This document shows positions 41,917-50,860 of a DNA stretch of 64,000 bases, piece by piece. The translations under genes and the position numbers were made by a program. The DNA lies in NCBI RefSeq assembly GCF_003013395.1, contig NZ_PXZM01000020.1, forward strand, positions 45,594-109,593, in the 5' to 3' direction. Position 1 is the stretch's first letter. Each line of letters begins with the position of its first letter. A model generated the notes under the pieces. It worked only from the letters and a program-made list of their open reading frames with translations. It did not search any database and was not told where the DNA came from. The stretch is from Brevibacillus fortis. Its GTDB lineage: Bacteria > Bacillota > Bacilli > Brevibacillales > Brevibacillaceae.

Positions 41917-42420
41917 CTACATTTTATAACGATATGCTCTTCGTGAATACAGGTAATTGAGAGCAATTATCAACAACATCGTGACAGATCCAGATGCATC
42001 GAGCAAAACATCTTGCACCATTCCGGTTCGATCCGGTGTAAACGTCTGGTGCCATTCATCCAATACAGCCGTCATCACACTGAGAAAACCGCTCCAGGGC
42101 AGCGCTTGCCCAAACGAGAGATGTTGCGAAAACACGCGGTACCAGCTAAAAGCCAAAAGGGCAAAAACAGCAAAGTGTGTTCCTTTCCGGATAAAGAACT
42201 CAATAAAACCAGCCGCTCCTTTTTCTTCCAAGCTCACTTCCCTACCTGCATAAGGAATGGTTATGTCGCCTAGACGGTCCTGTAAGCTCTGTTCATCCAC
42301 TAGCTTGTCTATCGTCCCTCGCATGTCTTGCTTGGCGTAAGGCTGTGAAGAAGAAATGAACAACCCAAGCAGAATGACTGTCAAAAGCAAGTAATCCCAT
42401 ACTTTTCGATATCGACGCAC
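41917..42420 (-). CDS. VanZ-family membrane protein
   Basis: 167 aa with about four hydrophobic segments. VanZ signatures: LFISSSQPYAKQ near the first segment, KGTHFAVFALLAFSWYRVF, and TAVLDEWHQTFTPDRTGMVQDVLLDASGS (the conserved DE-x-x-Q-x-F-x-x-x-R-x-x-x-x-D-V). VanZ-type proteins can reduce teicoplanin sensitivity, but most homologues have unknown roles in the envelope. GTG start after GGGGGT. No other van gene is near. Confidence 0.85.
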   Translation of the reverse strand: MRRYRKVWDYLLLTVILLGLFISSSQPYAKQDMRGTIDKLVDEQSLQDRLGDITIPYAGREVSLEEKGAAGFIEFFIRKGTHFAVFALLAFSWYRVFSQHLSFGQALPWSGFLSVMTAVLDEWHQTFTPDRTGMVQDVLLDASGSVTMLLIIALNYLYSRRAYRYKM

Positions 42421-42512
42421 GTGTTTGCTACCCCCTGCTTTCGATTCTCTTTCCTATCTTACCATGACGCATATGTAGTTAGTCGGTTACAGCTACGTGA
42501 ACGATTGAAAAA

Positions 42513-42543
42513 GAAAAACGCCAACCTATTTAGCGGTTGACGT
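42513..42543 (-). terminator. Terminator overlapping the RND gene end
   Basis: On the minus strand ACGTCAACC and GGTTGGCGT pair over 9 bp (one T-G) with an 8-base loop that contains the stop codon, followed by TTTTTC. The 5' arm lies within the last codons of the RND gene. Confidence 0.7.
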
Positions 42544-45500
42544 CTTGTGTAGAAGAAGTAAGAGGCAGGAAGTCCTCTTGTGCAGGCACATACTCCCTAG
42601 AATCGTGATTCGTGGCTTTGGCTTGCACTGTTTTTTGTGAGCGGGCTTGCTCCCGTTTTCTTTCTTTGAAATCGCGGCGACGTACTTGGCCGTTTTCCCA
42701 CCAAATCCGCAAATGACGGGTGAGGATCGGCAAGGACATCTCAGAATGGGCAGCCTGTCTTTGCATGGCTGCATATTGCATGCCAGGAAGAAGTGCCATT
42801 GTGGCAAAAGCCCCCATTAAAATGCCAAACAATAGTACGCTGGCAAAGGATGCAAACGAATCATTCCCAGCACCCAAGCCCCTAGCCAAAGGAAGGCTGG
42901 CTAACGCGATCGCAAAGTATATCCCCGCTTGATTGAGCATGGTGCGTTTGGCCCCTAGCTTGATACCGTCCCAAGCTCGCTCCTGCTCAGCTTGGGCCTT
43001 GTACAGCTCATCCATTGCAAGAAGAGCCTGCAAAACGATGACCGCAATGGCAGCAATCATTCCGTAAAAGCCCATAACGTTCATGGGTCGATCCAACCAC
43101 AGCAATCCCAGCGAGAAGCCTCCAGACAAGACTGGCAAGAGAACGAGGGCAAATAATCCATCGCGTGTTCTGCGTTGCAAAAGCAAGCTCACGATAAGTA
43201 CGAGGGCAACCAGACTGCCGATCGTCAGGAACCGGCTGCTCAAGTCAACCATGTTGAGCTTTTTCTCCTCCAATTTCTCCAGCTCATCGTCGTTATATAC
43301 CGTGTAGCCCTCCGGTATCGTCACCTTTTCTTGCATGGAAGAAGGAATGATGTAAGACCACAGCTCAATTCGACTTGGGTCTGATACCGCACTGCTTACC
43401 TTGAAGACATACAGCCCGTCTTCCCGTTGATAAATGGGCGGTTCGCTGCCGATGGACCAATCTACCAGCTCAGACAAGCGCACCGTGCCTTGTGATGTTC
43501 GAATCAAAATATTTTTCACCTGATCCGGATAGTCCATCCACCTGTCAGGAAATCGGACATGGATAGGTACTTGACGCTCATTCCAATAGACACTGCCAGC
43601 AGTTTTTTCTCCTAAATAGCTCTCTAGTTGTCTCTTGATCTCCTCTTGCGTAATCCGGTAGCGTGCCAGCATCTCTTGTTTCGGGCGAATTTCGATAAAG
43701 GTCCCCTCTGCACCCGGACCGATTCTTTCATCTGTTACAAGGTCTCGCCCATCTTTATCCTTCACTCTCTGTTTTTCCATGAATGCCAGTACTTCATTGG
43801 CAATGTTCTGCGTCGTTTGCAAGGATGGCCCCATGATCGTTAATACGAGACGAGTTGCCTTATCTTTATTAATGACCAGAGCAAACGGATCTGTCTGAGG
43901 AATATCTCGCAGTTCTTTGTCCAGCACTTTTTCTAGCTCCGAGACTGATTGCGTCCAACCGTATTTGTCCACGAGCTTTACGTGAAAGCTTAGTTTTTCT
44001 TCGGAGGCAATCGTATAGACATCTCGGACTTCGGCGATGGCGAGCAAACGCTCCTCGGCTATTTGTGCTGCTCGCATGGCCTCATCGATGCTGCTCCCCT
44101 GTACCATTGGCAAAGAAAGCGACTTGTCCCCATAATCAAGCTTGGCGTACGGATCTACTAAAATAAACGACTTGAGCAAAAAGACAAAGGCAAGCGAGGC
44201 AACCAGTGTGATTCCATAAGGCAAATACCCTTGTTCCACCAATCGCTCCCAGCGACCTTGAAAATAGCTTGTCACTTTATTCGAGGCTCGTGGTGTATTC
44301 TTCTCGACTCGTTCGGAAGCCTCCAGCCACGTTCCTGTCAGTACCGGTGTGATAAATCCATAGACAAGAATAAGAGCAAATGTCCCCAGCAGGAGAACAG
44401 GCCAAGCATCGTACAAGACAACCTTGTCTTCTGCCTTGAGGAAATCAGTGAAGACGACACCTGTCCAACAGGCTGCCACTACGACAACCGTAAGCAAAAT
44501 CGGCTTCATCAAACTCCAGGCAACTTGCAAGCAACGAACGAACGAGAACGAGGGCAGGCGAGAAAATTGATGAAACAACGCAGAGCCTGCTCCTGTGAAC
44601 AATAGCGAAAACAATAGGAGCGGTCCAAGCGTGGAGAGCGTCAATGGGATTCCCCAAAGCCACATACCCCCAAGGACACTGCCGACCGCAAGAACGTTTG
44701 CCAAAAACGCAAGTACAGCCCCTGCCAATTGTTTTCGGGTCAGGTACAAAAAGAGAGAACAGATGACAGCGGTTAGAACAGCAAGTGCCCCAAGCTGTCT
44801 TAATGCAGCAGTGATTGTCTGCGCATCGTCACTAAACAAATCGAGGCGGTATTTTCCGCCTGAAGCCTGATTCAACTCGGCAACCGCTTCATTTACTTGC
44901 TTGCTAATTACAGGTAATTGCCCAACATCTGCTGCATACACAGTGATTCCTAATGCAGGCGAGCCCCGATACATCCCGATTTGTTCGCCTTTGCTCCCGC
45001 GTCGATCACGAATATCCGCCAACGTATTTAATGGCACGTATCCTTTATCGGAGGAGATCAATTGCTTGCCCAGATCTTGCAGCCCTTCCGATTTACTCGT
45101 CCATTGAATAATGGTTCGATCCTTATCAGCGCCAACAGAACCTACCTCTTCCCCAACCACATCTGTCGGCAGTTGTGACAGAACATCAGCAGGTGTAAGC
45201 CCGTAGGCGAGTAGCATCGATGGTCGGAAAATAATATCTACCTGCTCCTTCAAGGCTTGCTTGTCCATTTCGATGCGAGCGATTCCTGGCAGATTGATCA
45301 ATTTGTCGTAGACGGTATTCTGGGCAATATCAGACAAGGTCTGCAAGTCCGTACCGTACAGCAGGTAAAAGCCGATTTTGCTATTTGCCAGATTGCTTTG
45401 GCTGACGCTCCACTCCTGCACTGGCAGCTGCTTCGTGATTTCTCCCAGCTTCTTTTCCAAACGTTCCTTGTAATCCGAACCGATTTGTTCCGATGTTTTT

Positions 45501-45778
45501 ACCGTAATAACCGCAGACCCCGTCCGAGATTCGGAAGCAATCGTAAGCACACTGCCTAATGAACGTACCGATTCCTCCACTTTTCTCGCGACCGATTCAT
45601 CTACTTCCGCAGAGGAGAGTTTGGGTGTCAAGAGACTGATTGTATATTCAGGCACAGACCGATCAGGGAACGTCTTGATATCAAGCCTGAACCAAGCTCC
45701 TACCGCAAGTAGACAGCACATGACCGCCAGGATGCGGGCAAAGGAGGGGACAATCGCTAAAAATGTCTTGTTATTCAT
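42530..45778 (-). CDS. RND-superfamily (AcrB-like) transporter lacking the proton relay
   Basis: 1082 aa. The AcrB/SwrC layout is clear: first membrane segment ILAVMCCLLAVGAWFRLDIKTFP, two large extracytoplasmic loops with SSAEVDESVARKVEESV and repeat domains, and two six-helix bundles. Ungapped alignment of helix 4 puts G and A where AcrB has the D407-D408 pair, and helix 10 has L where AcrB has K940. The proton-relay residues are therefore absent. It overlaps the adaptor gene by 8 bases (ATG at 45778). It could be an inactive or non-classical member. Confidence 0.85.
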   Translation of the reverse strand: MNNKTFLAIVPSFARILAVMCCLLAVGAWFRLDIKTFPDRSVPEYTISLLTPKLSSAEVDESVARKVEESVRSLGSVLTIASESRTGSAVITVKTSEQIGSDYKERLEKKLGEITKQLPVQEWSVSQSNLANSKIGFYLLYGTDLQTLSDIAQNTVYDKLINLPGIARIEMDKQALKEQVDIIFRPSMLLAYGLTPADVLSQLPTDVVGEEVGSVGADKDRTIIQWTSKSEGLQDLGKQLISSDKGYVPLNTLADIRDRRGSKGEQIGMYRGSPALGITVYAADVGQLPVISKQVNEAVAELNQASGGKYRLDLFSDDAQTITAALRQLGALAVLTAVICSLFLYLTRKQLAGAVLAFLANVLAVGSVLGGMWLWGIPLTLSTLGPLLLFSLLFTGAGSALFHQFSRLPSFSFVRCLQVAWSLMKPILLTVVVVAACWTGVVFTDFLKAEDKVVLYDAWPVLLLGTFALILVYGFITPVLTGTWLEASERVEKNTPRASNKVTSYFQGRWERLVEQGYLPYGITLVASLAFVFLLKSFILVDPYAKLDYGDKSLSLPMVQGSSIDEAMRAAQIAEERLLAIAEVRDVYTIASEEKLSFHVKLVDKYGWTQSVSELEKVLDKELRDIPQTDPFALVINKDKATRLVLTIMGPSLQTTQNIANEVLAFMEKQRVKDKDGRDLVTDERIGPGAEGTFIEIRPKQEMLARYRITQEEIKRQLESYLGEKTAGSVYWNERQVPIHVRFPDRWMDYPDQVKNILIRTSQGTVRLSELVDWSIGSEPPIYQREDGLYVFKVSSAVSDPSRIELWSYIIPSSMQEKVTIPEGYTVYNDDELEKLEEKKLNMVDLSSRFLTIGSLVALVLIVSLLLQRRTRDGLFALVLLPVLSGGFSLGLLWLDRPMNVMGFYGMIAAIAVIVLQALLAMDELYKAQAEQERAWDGIKLGAKRTMLNQAGIYFAIALASLPLARGLGAGNDSFASFASVLLFGILMGAFATMALLPGMQYAAMQRQAAHSEMSLPILTRHLRIWWENGQVRRRDFKERKREQARSQKTVQAKATNHDSREYVPAQEDFLPLTSSTQDVNR

Positions 45779-47018
45779 CCGCCACCTTCACCGCCTCACC
45801 ATCCACTACATACGACAAGCCTGCAGCAACAATCTGGTCACCAGGCACGAGACCTTCCACTACCTCATAGAAGGTTCCTTGCAAGGCCCCCACTTTGACA
45901 AACGTCTTTTCCACTGAATTTTCATTGATTTTCATGACGTAATATTCCTCATCTGAGACACCAATGCTGCTAACTGGTACGAGCGCAACATTTGACGCTG
46001 GCAGCGGGTACTGACAAGTGATGGTCATGCCACCCTTCCACGCTACATTCTTGCCGTCTATGGTCACCTCGACTGGATAAGACCCCAAGCTAGTATCCAT
46101 AACAGGTGAGACAAACGTCACTTTTCCTTCTGCTTCACTGCCGTCGGGAGCTTTCACCTTTACCACTTTACCTGCCTGCCAATGGGCGATTTGCTCCCTT
46201 TCTACCTGCAATTTGATAAGCCAGGAACTCGTATCGACCATCCGAATAACCTCTGTCCCAGGTCCAGCTTGCTCCGATGCTGTCTTGGAGATCGCTGCAA
46301 CCACACCTGTAAACGGAGCTTTGATCACCGCATCAGCCGCTTCCTGCTTCGCGCGGCTCAATTGAACATTGGCCTGCTGGACACCTGCATTCGCTTCTTC
46401 GATATCCAGTGGATCGGCGCCCTTCAACAGGTTGTTGTACGCAACTTGTTCTTCTTCCAGACCAAGCTCGGCCTGTCGCAGTGCGGAGGACAGCTTGTCT
46501 TTTTCATCTTTCGAGATGGCCCCATTCGCATACAAAATCTCCGCTTTGCTGAGCTCGTCGCGAGCTTTTTGTGTCTGTTCTCTCGCTTTTTCTACCTGCA
46601 GCTTCTGAGTCTGCACCTCATGACTCTCTGGTCCCTTGGAAGCCTTTTCCCGCTTGATCGCAGCACTGGCTACCTGTCCTTGTGCTGCGTGAATTCCTTG
46701 TTGCAGGGCCGTTCCATCTAATGTCGCCAACGTCTGCCCCGCCTTGACAGTGGCTCCTTTTTCAACGAGAATGCCTGAGATTTTGCCCGAGGCGCCAAAC
46801 GATAAAGCCAGCTCCTGACGCGGTGCTACTACACCTGCGACTTCCATCAATCGCTCATCCTGGCCTTGCTCCACCGTATACGCACTCACGGTTTTCACCT
46901 TGATGACCGTATCTTCTTTCGTTCGTTTCAGACCCTCAACACCCTCATTCAGCTTTTCGCACCCTACGAGTAGCAGGACCACAACCGTGAGACTTATCCA
47001 TTTTTTCGTATTTTTCAT
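45771..47018 (-). CDS. RND adaptor (membrane fusion) lipoprotein
   Basis: 415 aa. Signal peptide with lipobox LLLVGC (C20). The lipoyl/hairpin part has GKISGILVEKGATVKAGQTLATLDG, then long Glu/Lys/Gln helices (residues ~100-180, coiled-coil-like), GADPLDIEEANAGVQQANVQLSRAKQEAADAVIKAPFTGVV, and a beta-barrel plus C-terminal domain. ATG 47018 with GGGG 8 bases upstream. It is the first gene of the operon with the RND-type protein. In Gram-positives such adaptors work without an outer-membrane channel. Confidence 0.88.
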   Translation of the reverse strand: MKNTKKWISLTVVVLLLVGCEKLNEGVEGLKRTKEDTVIKVKTVSAYTVEQGQDERLMEVAGVVAPRQELALSFGASGKISGILVEKGATVKAGQTLATLDGTALQQGIHAAQGQVASAAIKREKASKGPESHEVQTQKLQVEKAREQTQKARDELSKAEILYANGAISKDEKDKLSSALRQAELGLEEEQVAYNNLLKGADPLDIEEANAGVQQANVQLSRAKQEAADAVIKAPFTGVVAAISKTASEQAGPGTEVIRMVDTSSWLIKLQVEREQIAHWQAGKVVKVKAPDGSEAEGKVTFVSPVMDTSLGSYPVEVTIDGKNVAWKGGMTITCQYPLPASNVALVPVSSIGVSDEEYYVMKINENSVEKTFVKVGALQGTFYEVVEGLVPGDQIVAAGLSYVVDGEAVKVADE

Positions 47019-47233
47019 TCCTGCAACCCCACATTTCCCCCTGAATCTTCCTATACTGACAAAGAAACGACGATTATTGACAAAATATATTTTACAGAAA
47101 AACATGGTATAGTTATACTACTTTTCTGTCATTTTACATTATTTTTTATAATCCAAATGTCTCGTCACTTGTTTGTAACTCGCATCTAGTATGATAGAAG
47201 GGCAAGGAGACGGGGCAACTGCATCGCCCCCAT

Positions 47234-47247
47234 TGTTAGCGCTTACA
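47234..47247. promoter_or_regulatory. cre site (CcpA operator)
   Basis: TGTTAGCGCTTACA matches the cre consensus TGWNANCGNTNWCA at every position and sits 36 bases before the scoA start codon. It lies past a weak TATGAT -10 at 47190-47195, where bound CcpA would block elongation or initiation. Confidence 0.75.
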
Positions 47248-47283
47248 AAAATCCTTTATTTTTTCATGGTGGGAGTGATCGTC

Positions 47284-47976
47284 ATGGCTAAAATTTACAC
47301 TTCTTACACGGACATCGTGGCTGATATTCACGATGGTGCCACTTTATTAGTGGGCGGCTTCGGACTGGTAGGAATTCCGGAAAATCTGATTATCGCCCTG
47401 CGAGACAAAGCAGTGAAAAACTTGACAGTCGTCTCAAATAATTGCGGTGTAGATGATTGGGGACTCGGTCTCCTTTTACGCGAAAAGCAAATCAAAAAAA
47501 TGGTCTCCTCTTATGTGGGAGAAAATAAGGAATTCGAACGTCAATTTTTGTCTGGTGAGCTCGAAGTCGAGTTGACACCACAAGGGACGCTTGCAGAGAG
47601 AATTCGCGCAGGCGGAGCTGGCATTCCGGCATTCTATACCCCAGCTGGAGTCGGCACCCCTATCGCCCAAGGACGGGAAACGCGCGATTTCGCAGGAAAA
47701 GAGTACCTGCTTGAGTATGGCATCACAGGTGATTTCACACTCATCAAAGCGTGGAAAGCTGACAAGATGGGCAATCTCGTCTTCCGCAAAACAGCACAAA
47801 ACTTCAATCCGATGATGGCCGCAGCCGGAAAAATCACCATCGTCGAAGTAGAAGAAATCGTAGAGACGGGTGAACTGGACCCTGAGCATATTCACACACC
47901 AAGTGTCTATGTGCAGCGTGTGATACAGGCACCTTCGTTCGAAAAACGCATTGAACGACGCACAGTCCGCTCGTAA
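47284..47976 (+). CDS. scoA: 3-oxoacid CoA-transferase, subunit A
   Basis: 230 aa. CoA-transferase family I alpha subunit: [81 protein letters not shown], and [24 protein letters not shown]. Together with subunit B it moves CoA between succinyl-CoA and acetoacetate or a related acid. ATG 47284 (GGGAGTG upstream) is chosen over longer starts that run through the cre site. The pair and the cre site suggest carbon-source control of ketone or short-acid use. Confidence 0.92.
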   Translation: MAKIYTSYTDIVADIHDGATLLVGGFGLVGIPENLIIALRDKAVKNLTVVSNNCGVDDWGLGLLLREKQIKKMVSSYVGENKEFERQFLSGELEVELTPQGTLAERIRAGGAGIPAFYTPAGVGTPIAQGRETRDFAGKEYLLEYGITGDFTLIKAWKADKMGNLVFRKTAQNFNPMMAAAGKITIVEVEEIVETGELDPEHIHTPSVYVQRVIQAPSFEKRIERRTVRS

Positions 47977-48022
47977 GCAGCAAAACAAAGAACCTGATTA
48001 CATTCAAGGGAGGAAACAAAAG

Positions 48023-48679
48023 ATGTCGCTTACACGTGAGCAAATCGCCACTCGTGCCGCCGGGGAAATAGAAGATGGCTTTTACGTAAACTTGGGTATA
48101 GGAATGCCCACGCTCGTCGCCAACTACATCCCAGAAGGTAAAACGGTCGTTCTGCAATCGGAAAACGGCTTGCTCGGAATTGGCCCTTACCCGACTGAAG
48201 AAGACATCGATCCAGATCTGATCAATGCCGGTAAGGAAACCGTTACCGCTATTCCGGGTGCGGCCTACTTCTCCAGTGCTGAATCGTTTGCGATGATTCG
48301 CGGCGGCCATATCGACCTCGCGATTTTGGGGGCGATGGAGGTTTCTGCTGCGGGTGATCTCGCAAACTGGATGATACCTGGTAAAATGGTCAAGGGCATG
48401 GGTGGTGCCATGGATCTCGTTCACGGCGCGAAAAAAATCGTCGTCATCATGGATCATGTCAACAAGCATGGTGAGACAAAAATTTTGAATGAATGTGCGC
48501 TGCCACTGACCGGCAAGAAGGTTGTCAACCGTATCATTACGGACAGAGCTGTCATGGACGTGACACAAGACGGGCTTGTTCTCGTCGAAGTAGCAGAAGG
48601 CTATACAGCGGAAGATATCCAAGCCTGCACGCAACCTACGCTACTTATCTCTTCCGAACTGAAAACAATTGGGCTGTAA
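48023..48679 (+). CDS. scoB: 3-oxoacid CoA-transferase, subunit B
   Basis: 218 aa. Family I beta subunit: [33 protein letters not shown], the active-site Glu in [10 protein letters not shown] (E47), [36 protein letters not shown], and [30 protein letters not shown]. The ATG has AAGGGAGGAAACAAAAG before it. The gene starts 46 bases after scoA. An earlier in-frame start overlaps scoA and is not needed. Confidence 0.93.
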   Translation: MSLTREQIATRAAGEIEDGFYVNLGIGMPTLVANYIPEGKTVVLQSENGLLGIGPYPTEEDIDPDLINAGKETVTAIPGAAYFSSAESFAMIRGGHIDLAILGAMEVSAAGDLANWMIPGKMVKGMGGAMDLVHGAKKIVVIMDHVNKHGETKILNECALPLTGKKVVNRIITDRAVMDVTQDGLVLVEVAEGYTAEDIQACTQPTLLISSELKTIGL

Positions 48680-48717
48680 CCTATTTTTCAAGTACAGAAC
48701 CCCATTAGTGAATAGCC

Positions 48718-48748
48718 GACTTCATCGCAGCTGCGTGAAGTCGCTTTT
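48718..48748 (+). terminator. Terminator after scoAB
   Basis: GACTTCA / TGAAGTC (48718-48724, 48736-48742), 11-base loop, followed by GCTTTTT. Confidence 0.85.
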
Positions 48749-48863
48749 TCTTTCCTTTATCTGTTAGTCTTGGGCACACTTGCGCGGTCGCCTCCTTCTC
48801 ACCTTTTCGTATATAATATGGATGATCCATCAAATTTCCCAGTATCTGAGAGGAAGAGATTCC

Positions 48864-49544
48864 ATGTCAGGAACAGTCGGTTGCTTACTCATCCATGGAT
48901 TTGCCGGAGACATCAACGACATACTCCCACTCGCCAAAAAGCTCCGCGAGGCTGGCTATCAGGTGGAATGCCCTACTTTGGAGGGACATGGGACTACTCG
49001 TCGTCACATGGCAAAAAGCACCCGCCACGACTGGCTCCGCTCGGCAGAAGAAGGCTACAAGCGACTGTCCATGCGCGCTGACACAATCGTGGTCATCGGA
49101 TTTTCCATGGGCGGACTGCTCGCCTTTCACTTGACGACAAAATACCCCGTCGCCCTGCTGTTTACCATCAACACCCCTTATAAATATTGGGATGTCAAAG
49201 AGGCGATGCATTATTTGCGTGAGGATTTCCCAACCCACTCCAAACGCTACATACATGGCATCGGCAGAATCCCTTTTACCAGCATGCTGCAATTTCGCAG
49301 ACTGCTGGCAGAAACGAAGCCGCTTTTGGCTCAAATTACGACGCCTTACATCTTGCTGCAAGCAAGGCGGGACGATACAGTTCACGCTGTGAGTGCACAA
49401 ATACTCGCAACCAGCGTAGACGAATCTGCCTCCCCGCAAATCACCTGGTATGAGCATTCGAACCATATGCTGCTGCACGGTCCGGACAAGGAAGCAGCCA
49501 TTGCTCACGTCATGACAACCATCAAGAAGCGTTTTCCAACTTGA
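48864..49544 (+). CDS. Carboxylesterase (Est30-like alpha/beta hydrolase)
   Basis: 226 aa. Motifs: GCLLIHGFAGDINDILPLAKKLREAGYQVECPTLEGHG, the nucleophile elbow GFSMGG (S81), a candidate acid at D170-D171 (QARRDDTVH), and H201 in HSNHMLLHGPDK. The order and the HGFAG oxyanion motif match the thermophile Est30 and B. subtilis YvaK type of small lipid-ester hydrolase. ATG 48864 with GAGAGGAAG. The 3' end overlaps the convergent MFS gene by 23 bases. A TATAAT at about 48813 could be its -10, but I see no -35. Confidence 0.85.
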   Translation: MSGTVGCLLIHGFAGDINDILPLAKKLREAGYQVECPTLEGHGTTRRHMAKSTRHDWLRSAEEGYKRLSMRADTIVVIGFSMGGLLAFHLTTKYPVALLFTINTPYKYWDVKEAMHYLREDFPTHSKRYIHGIGRIPFTSMLQFRRLLAETKPLLAQITTPYILLQARRDDTVHAVSAQILATSVDESASPQITWYEHSNHMLLHGPDKEAAIAHVMTTIKKRFPT

Positions 49545-50736
49545 TCAGCTTCGGTCGCCCCAACCATACAAGTCCCACCAGAAGCAAGATCATCGCAATT
49601 CCGAAGTACATCGGACCCAGACCTACGTGTTCATCCAGCCAGAAAGCAAGGAGCGGCCCTAACGCCGCGCCCAGATCACTTATGACTGAATATTGCGTCA
49701 TTACCACTTGACTGTTAGGCTGTCTCGCAGCTTCATCTGCCGCAAGGGTATCCAGCACGGTCGTGATAATCGTCGCGGTCAACTGGATGCCGAATAAAAG
49801 CGCAAACCATAAAACAAGTGAAGACGTTGCCTGCAACGCGGCAAACAGAACGGAAGCGACCAGCAGCGTCACGATGAATAGATTCGTCCTGCCATGCCTG
49901 TCCGACAATTTGCCTACCAATGGGGCAGCCCACGGCTCCCACCCCCAGCGAATTCCTTGAATCACACTGGCAATCACTGCTGCCCCCAGCACGACCCCGC
50001 CAATCATGATAAGCGGTTCACGCACTTCGATTACTCTGCTTAGTGTGGAGGTAAACATCCCCTGGTACACCATCGTGACGAGTAATGCCGTCGTCATCGT
50101 CATCAGCACCTGCGCCTGACTCCACAAGCGTTTGCCTGTATGCTTCGGCTTCACGTCTTTTGGATGCTGACTAGTAAAGGAAGGATGTATATAGCGAAAA
50201 ACAAGAATCCACGCAAACAAGGAGGGCACCGCAAGTGCGATAGAAGCAACAGACAGCCCGTACCAAGAGGCCAGCAGCGCTCCGACCAGCATGCCGCCAA
50301 GACTGCCCAATCGATACAGTCCGTTGTACAAGCCCATGAGCTGCCCGCGATTATGCCCTTCGGAAACGCTCACGATCAAGGAATACGCACCTAGCCTTAA
50401 AAATGTCCAAGCCACTCCCCACAAGCATCGCATCACTAGCCATAGCCAAAAGCCTTCCAAGCTGTACGAAAGTGTCGTCAGAAAAGCCAGCCCAACTGCC
50501 ACAATCAAACCCGCGCGTCCTCCCGAGCGTTCATACCATTTTCCAACAAGGGGGCCGAGTGGTACACGGATGAAGCGGTTCACTGCAAGCAATACCCCCA
50601 CTTCCCACAGCGATGTTAATCCTGCCTCCTCCCAGAAAAGAGGAAGCACCACATACAGCATCGAATCCCCTATCATGCATAATGCTGTCACCAGTGCGAC
50701 TGCCACGACTTGTGTTTTTCCACTGACTTCTCTCAT
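49522..50736 (-). CDS. MFS transporter
   Basis: 404 aa with 12 hydrophobic segments. Motif region NRFIRVPLGPLVGKWYERSGGRAGLIVAVGLAF (loop 2-3), then GVAWTFLRLGAYSLIVSVSEGHNRGQLMGLYNGLYRLGSLGGMLVGALLA, and a second loop WAAPLVGKLSDRHGRTNLFIVT. It resembles drug or sugar exporters of the B. subtilis YcaD/YfhI kind. Divergent from a LysR gene, with an operator-like palindrome between. ATG 50736 with AGGATCAGG upstream. Confidence 0.85.
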   Translation of the reverse strand: MREVSGKTQVVAVALVTALCMIGDSMLYVVLPLFWEEAGLTSLWEVGVLLAVNRFIRVPLGPLVGKWYERSGGRAGLIVAVGLAFLTTLSYSLEGFWLWLVMRCLWGVAWTFLRLGAYSLIVSVSEGHNRGQLMGLYNGLYRLGSLGGMLVGALLASWYGLSVASIALAVPSLFAWILVFRYIHPSFTSQHPKDVKPKHTGKRLWSQAQVLMTMTTALLVTMVYQGMFTSTLSRVIEVREPLIMIGGVVLGAAVIASVIQGIRWGWEPWAAPLVGKLSDRHGRTNLFIVTLLVASVLFAALQATSSLVLWFALLFGIQLTATIITTVLDTLAADEAARQPNSQVVMTQYSVISDLGAALGPLLAFWLDEHVGLGPMYFGIAMILLLVGLVWLGRPKLIKLENAS

Positions 50737-50828
50737 CTCCTGATCCTTCTCTCTACTCGTTTTCAGTCTTTCTGAGCTATACCTTACGCGCAATCACTCA
50801 TCATTTCTAATACATCTTTATCTACAAC

Positions 50829-50847
50829 TCATAAACAAAAGTTATGA
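50829..50847. promoter_or_regulatory. LysR-type operator candidate
   Basis: TCATAA-N7-TTATGA, a perfect inverted repeat 13 bases upstream of the lysR-type start codon and in the divergent promoter region of the MFS gene. T-N11-A class. Confidence 0.55.
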
Positions 50848-50860
50848 ATCGAGGTACAGG

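Noticed and set aside
41917..42420. VanZ-like gene as evidence of a glycopeptide-resistance cluster
   Set aside because: No vanHAX or vanRS-type gene is present nearby; isolated VanZ-family genes are common in Bacillales.
48780..48863. N-terminal extension of the esterase
   Set aside because: The residues before the ATG at 48864 do not resemble the family, and AGAGGAAG lies ahead of the later ATG.
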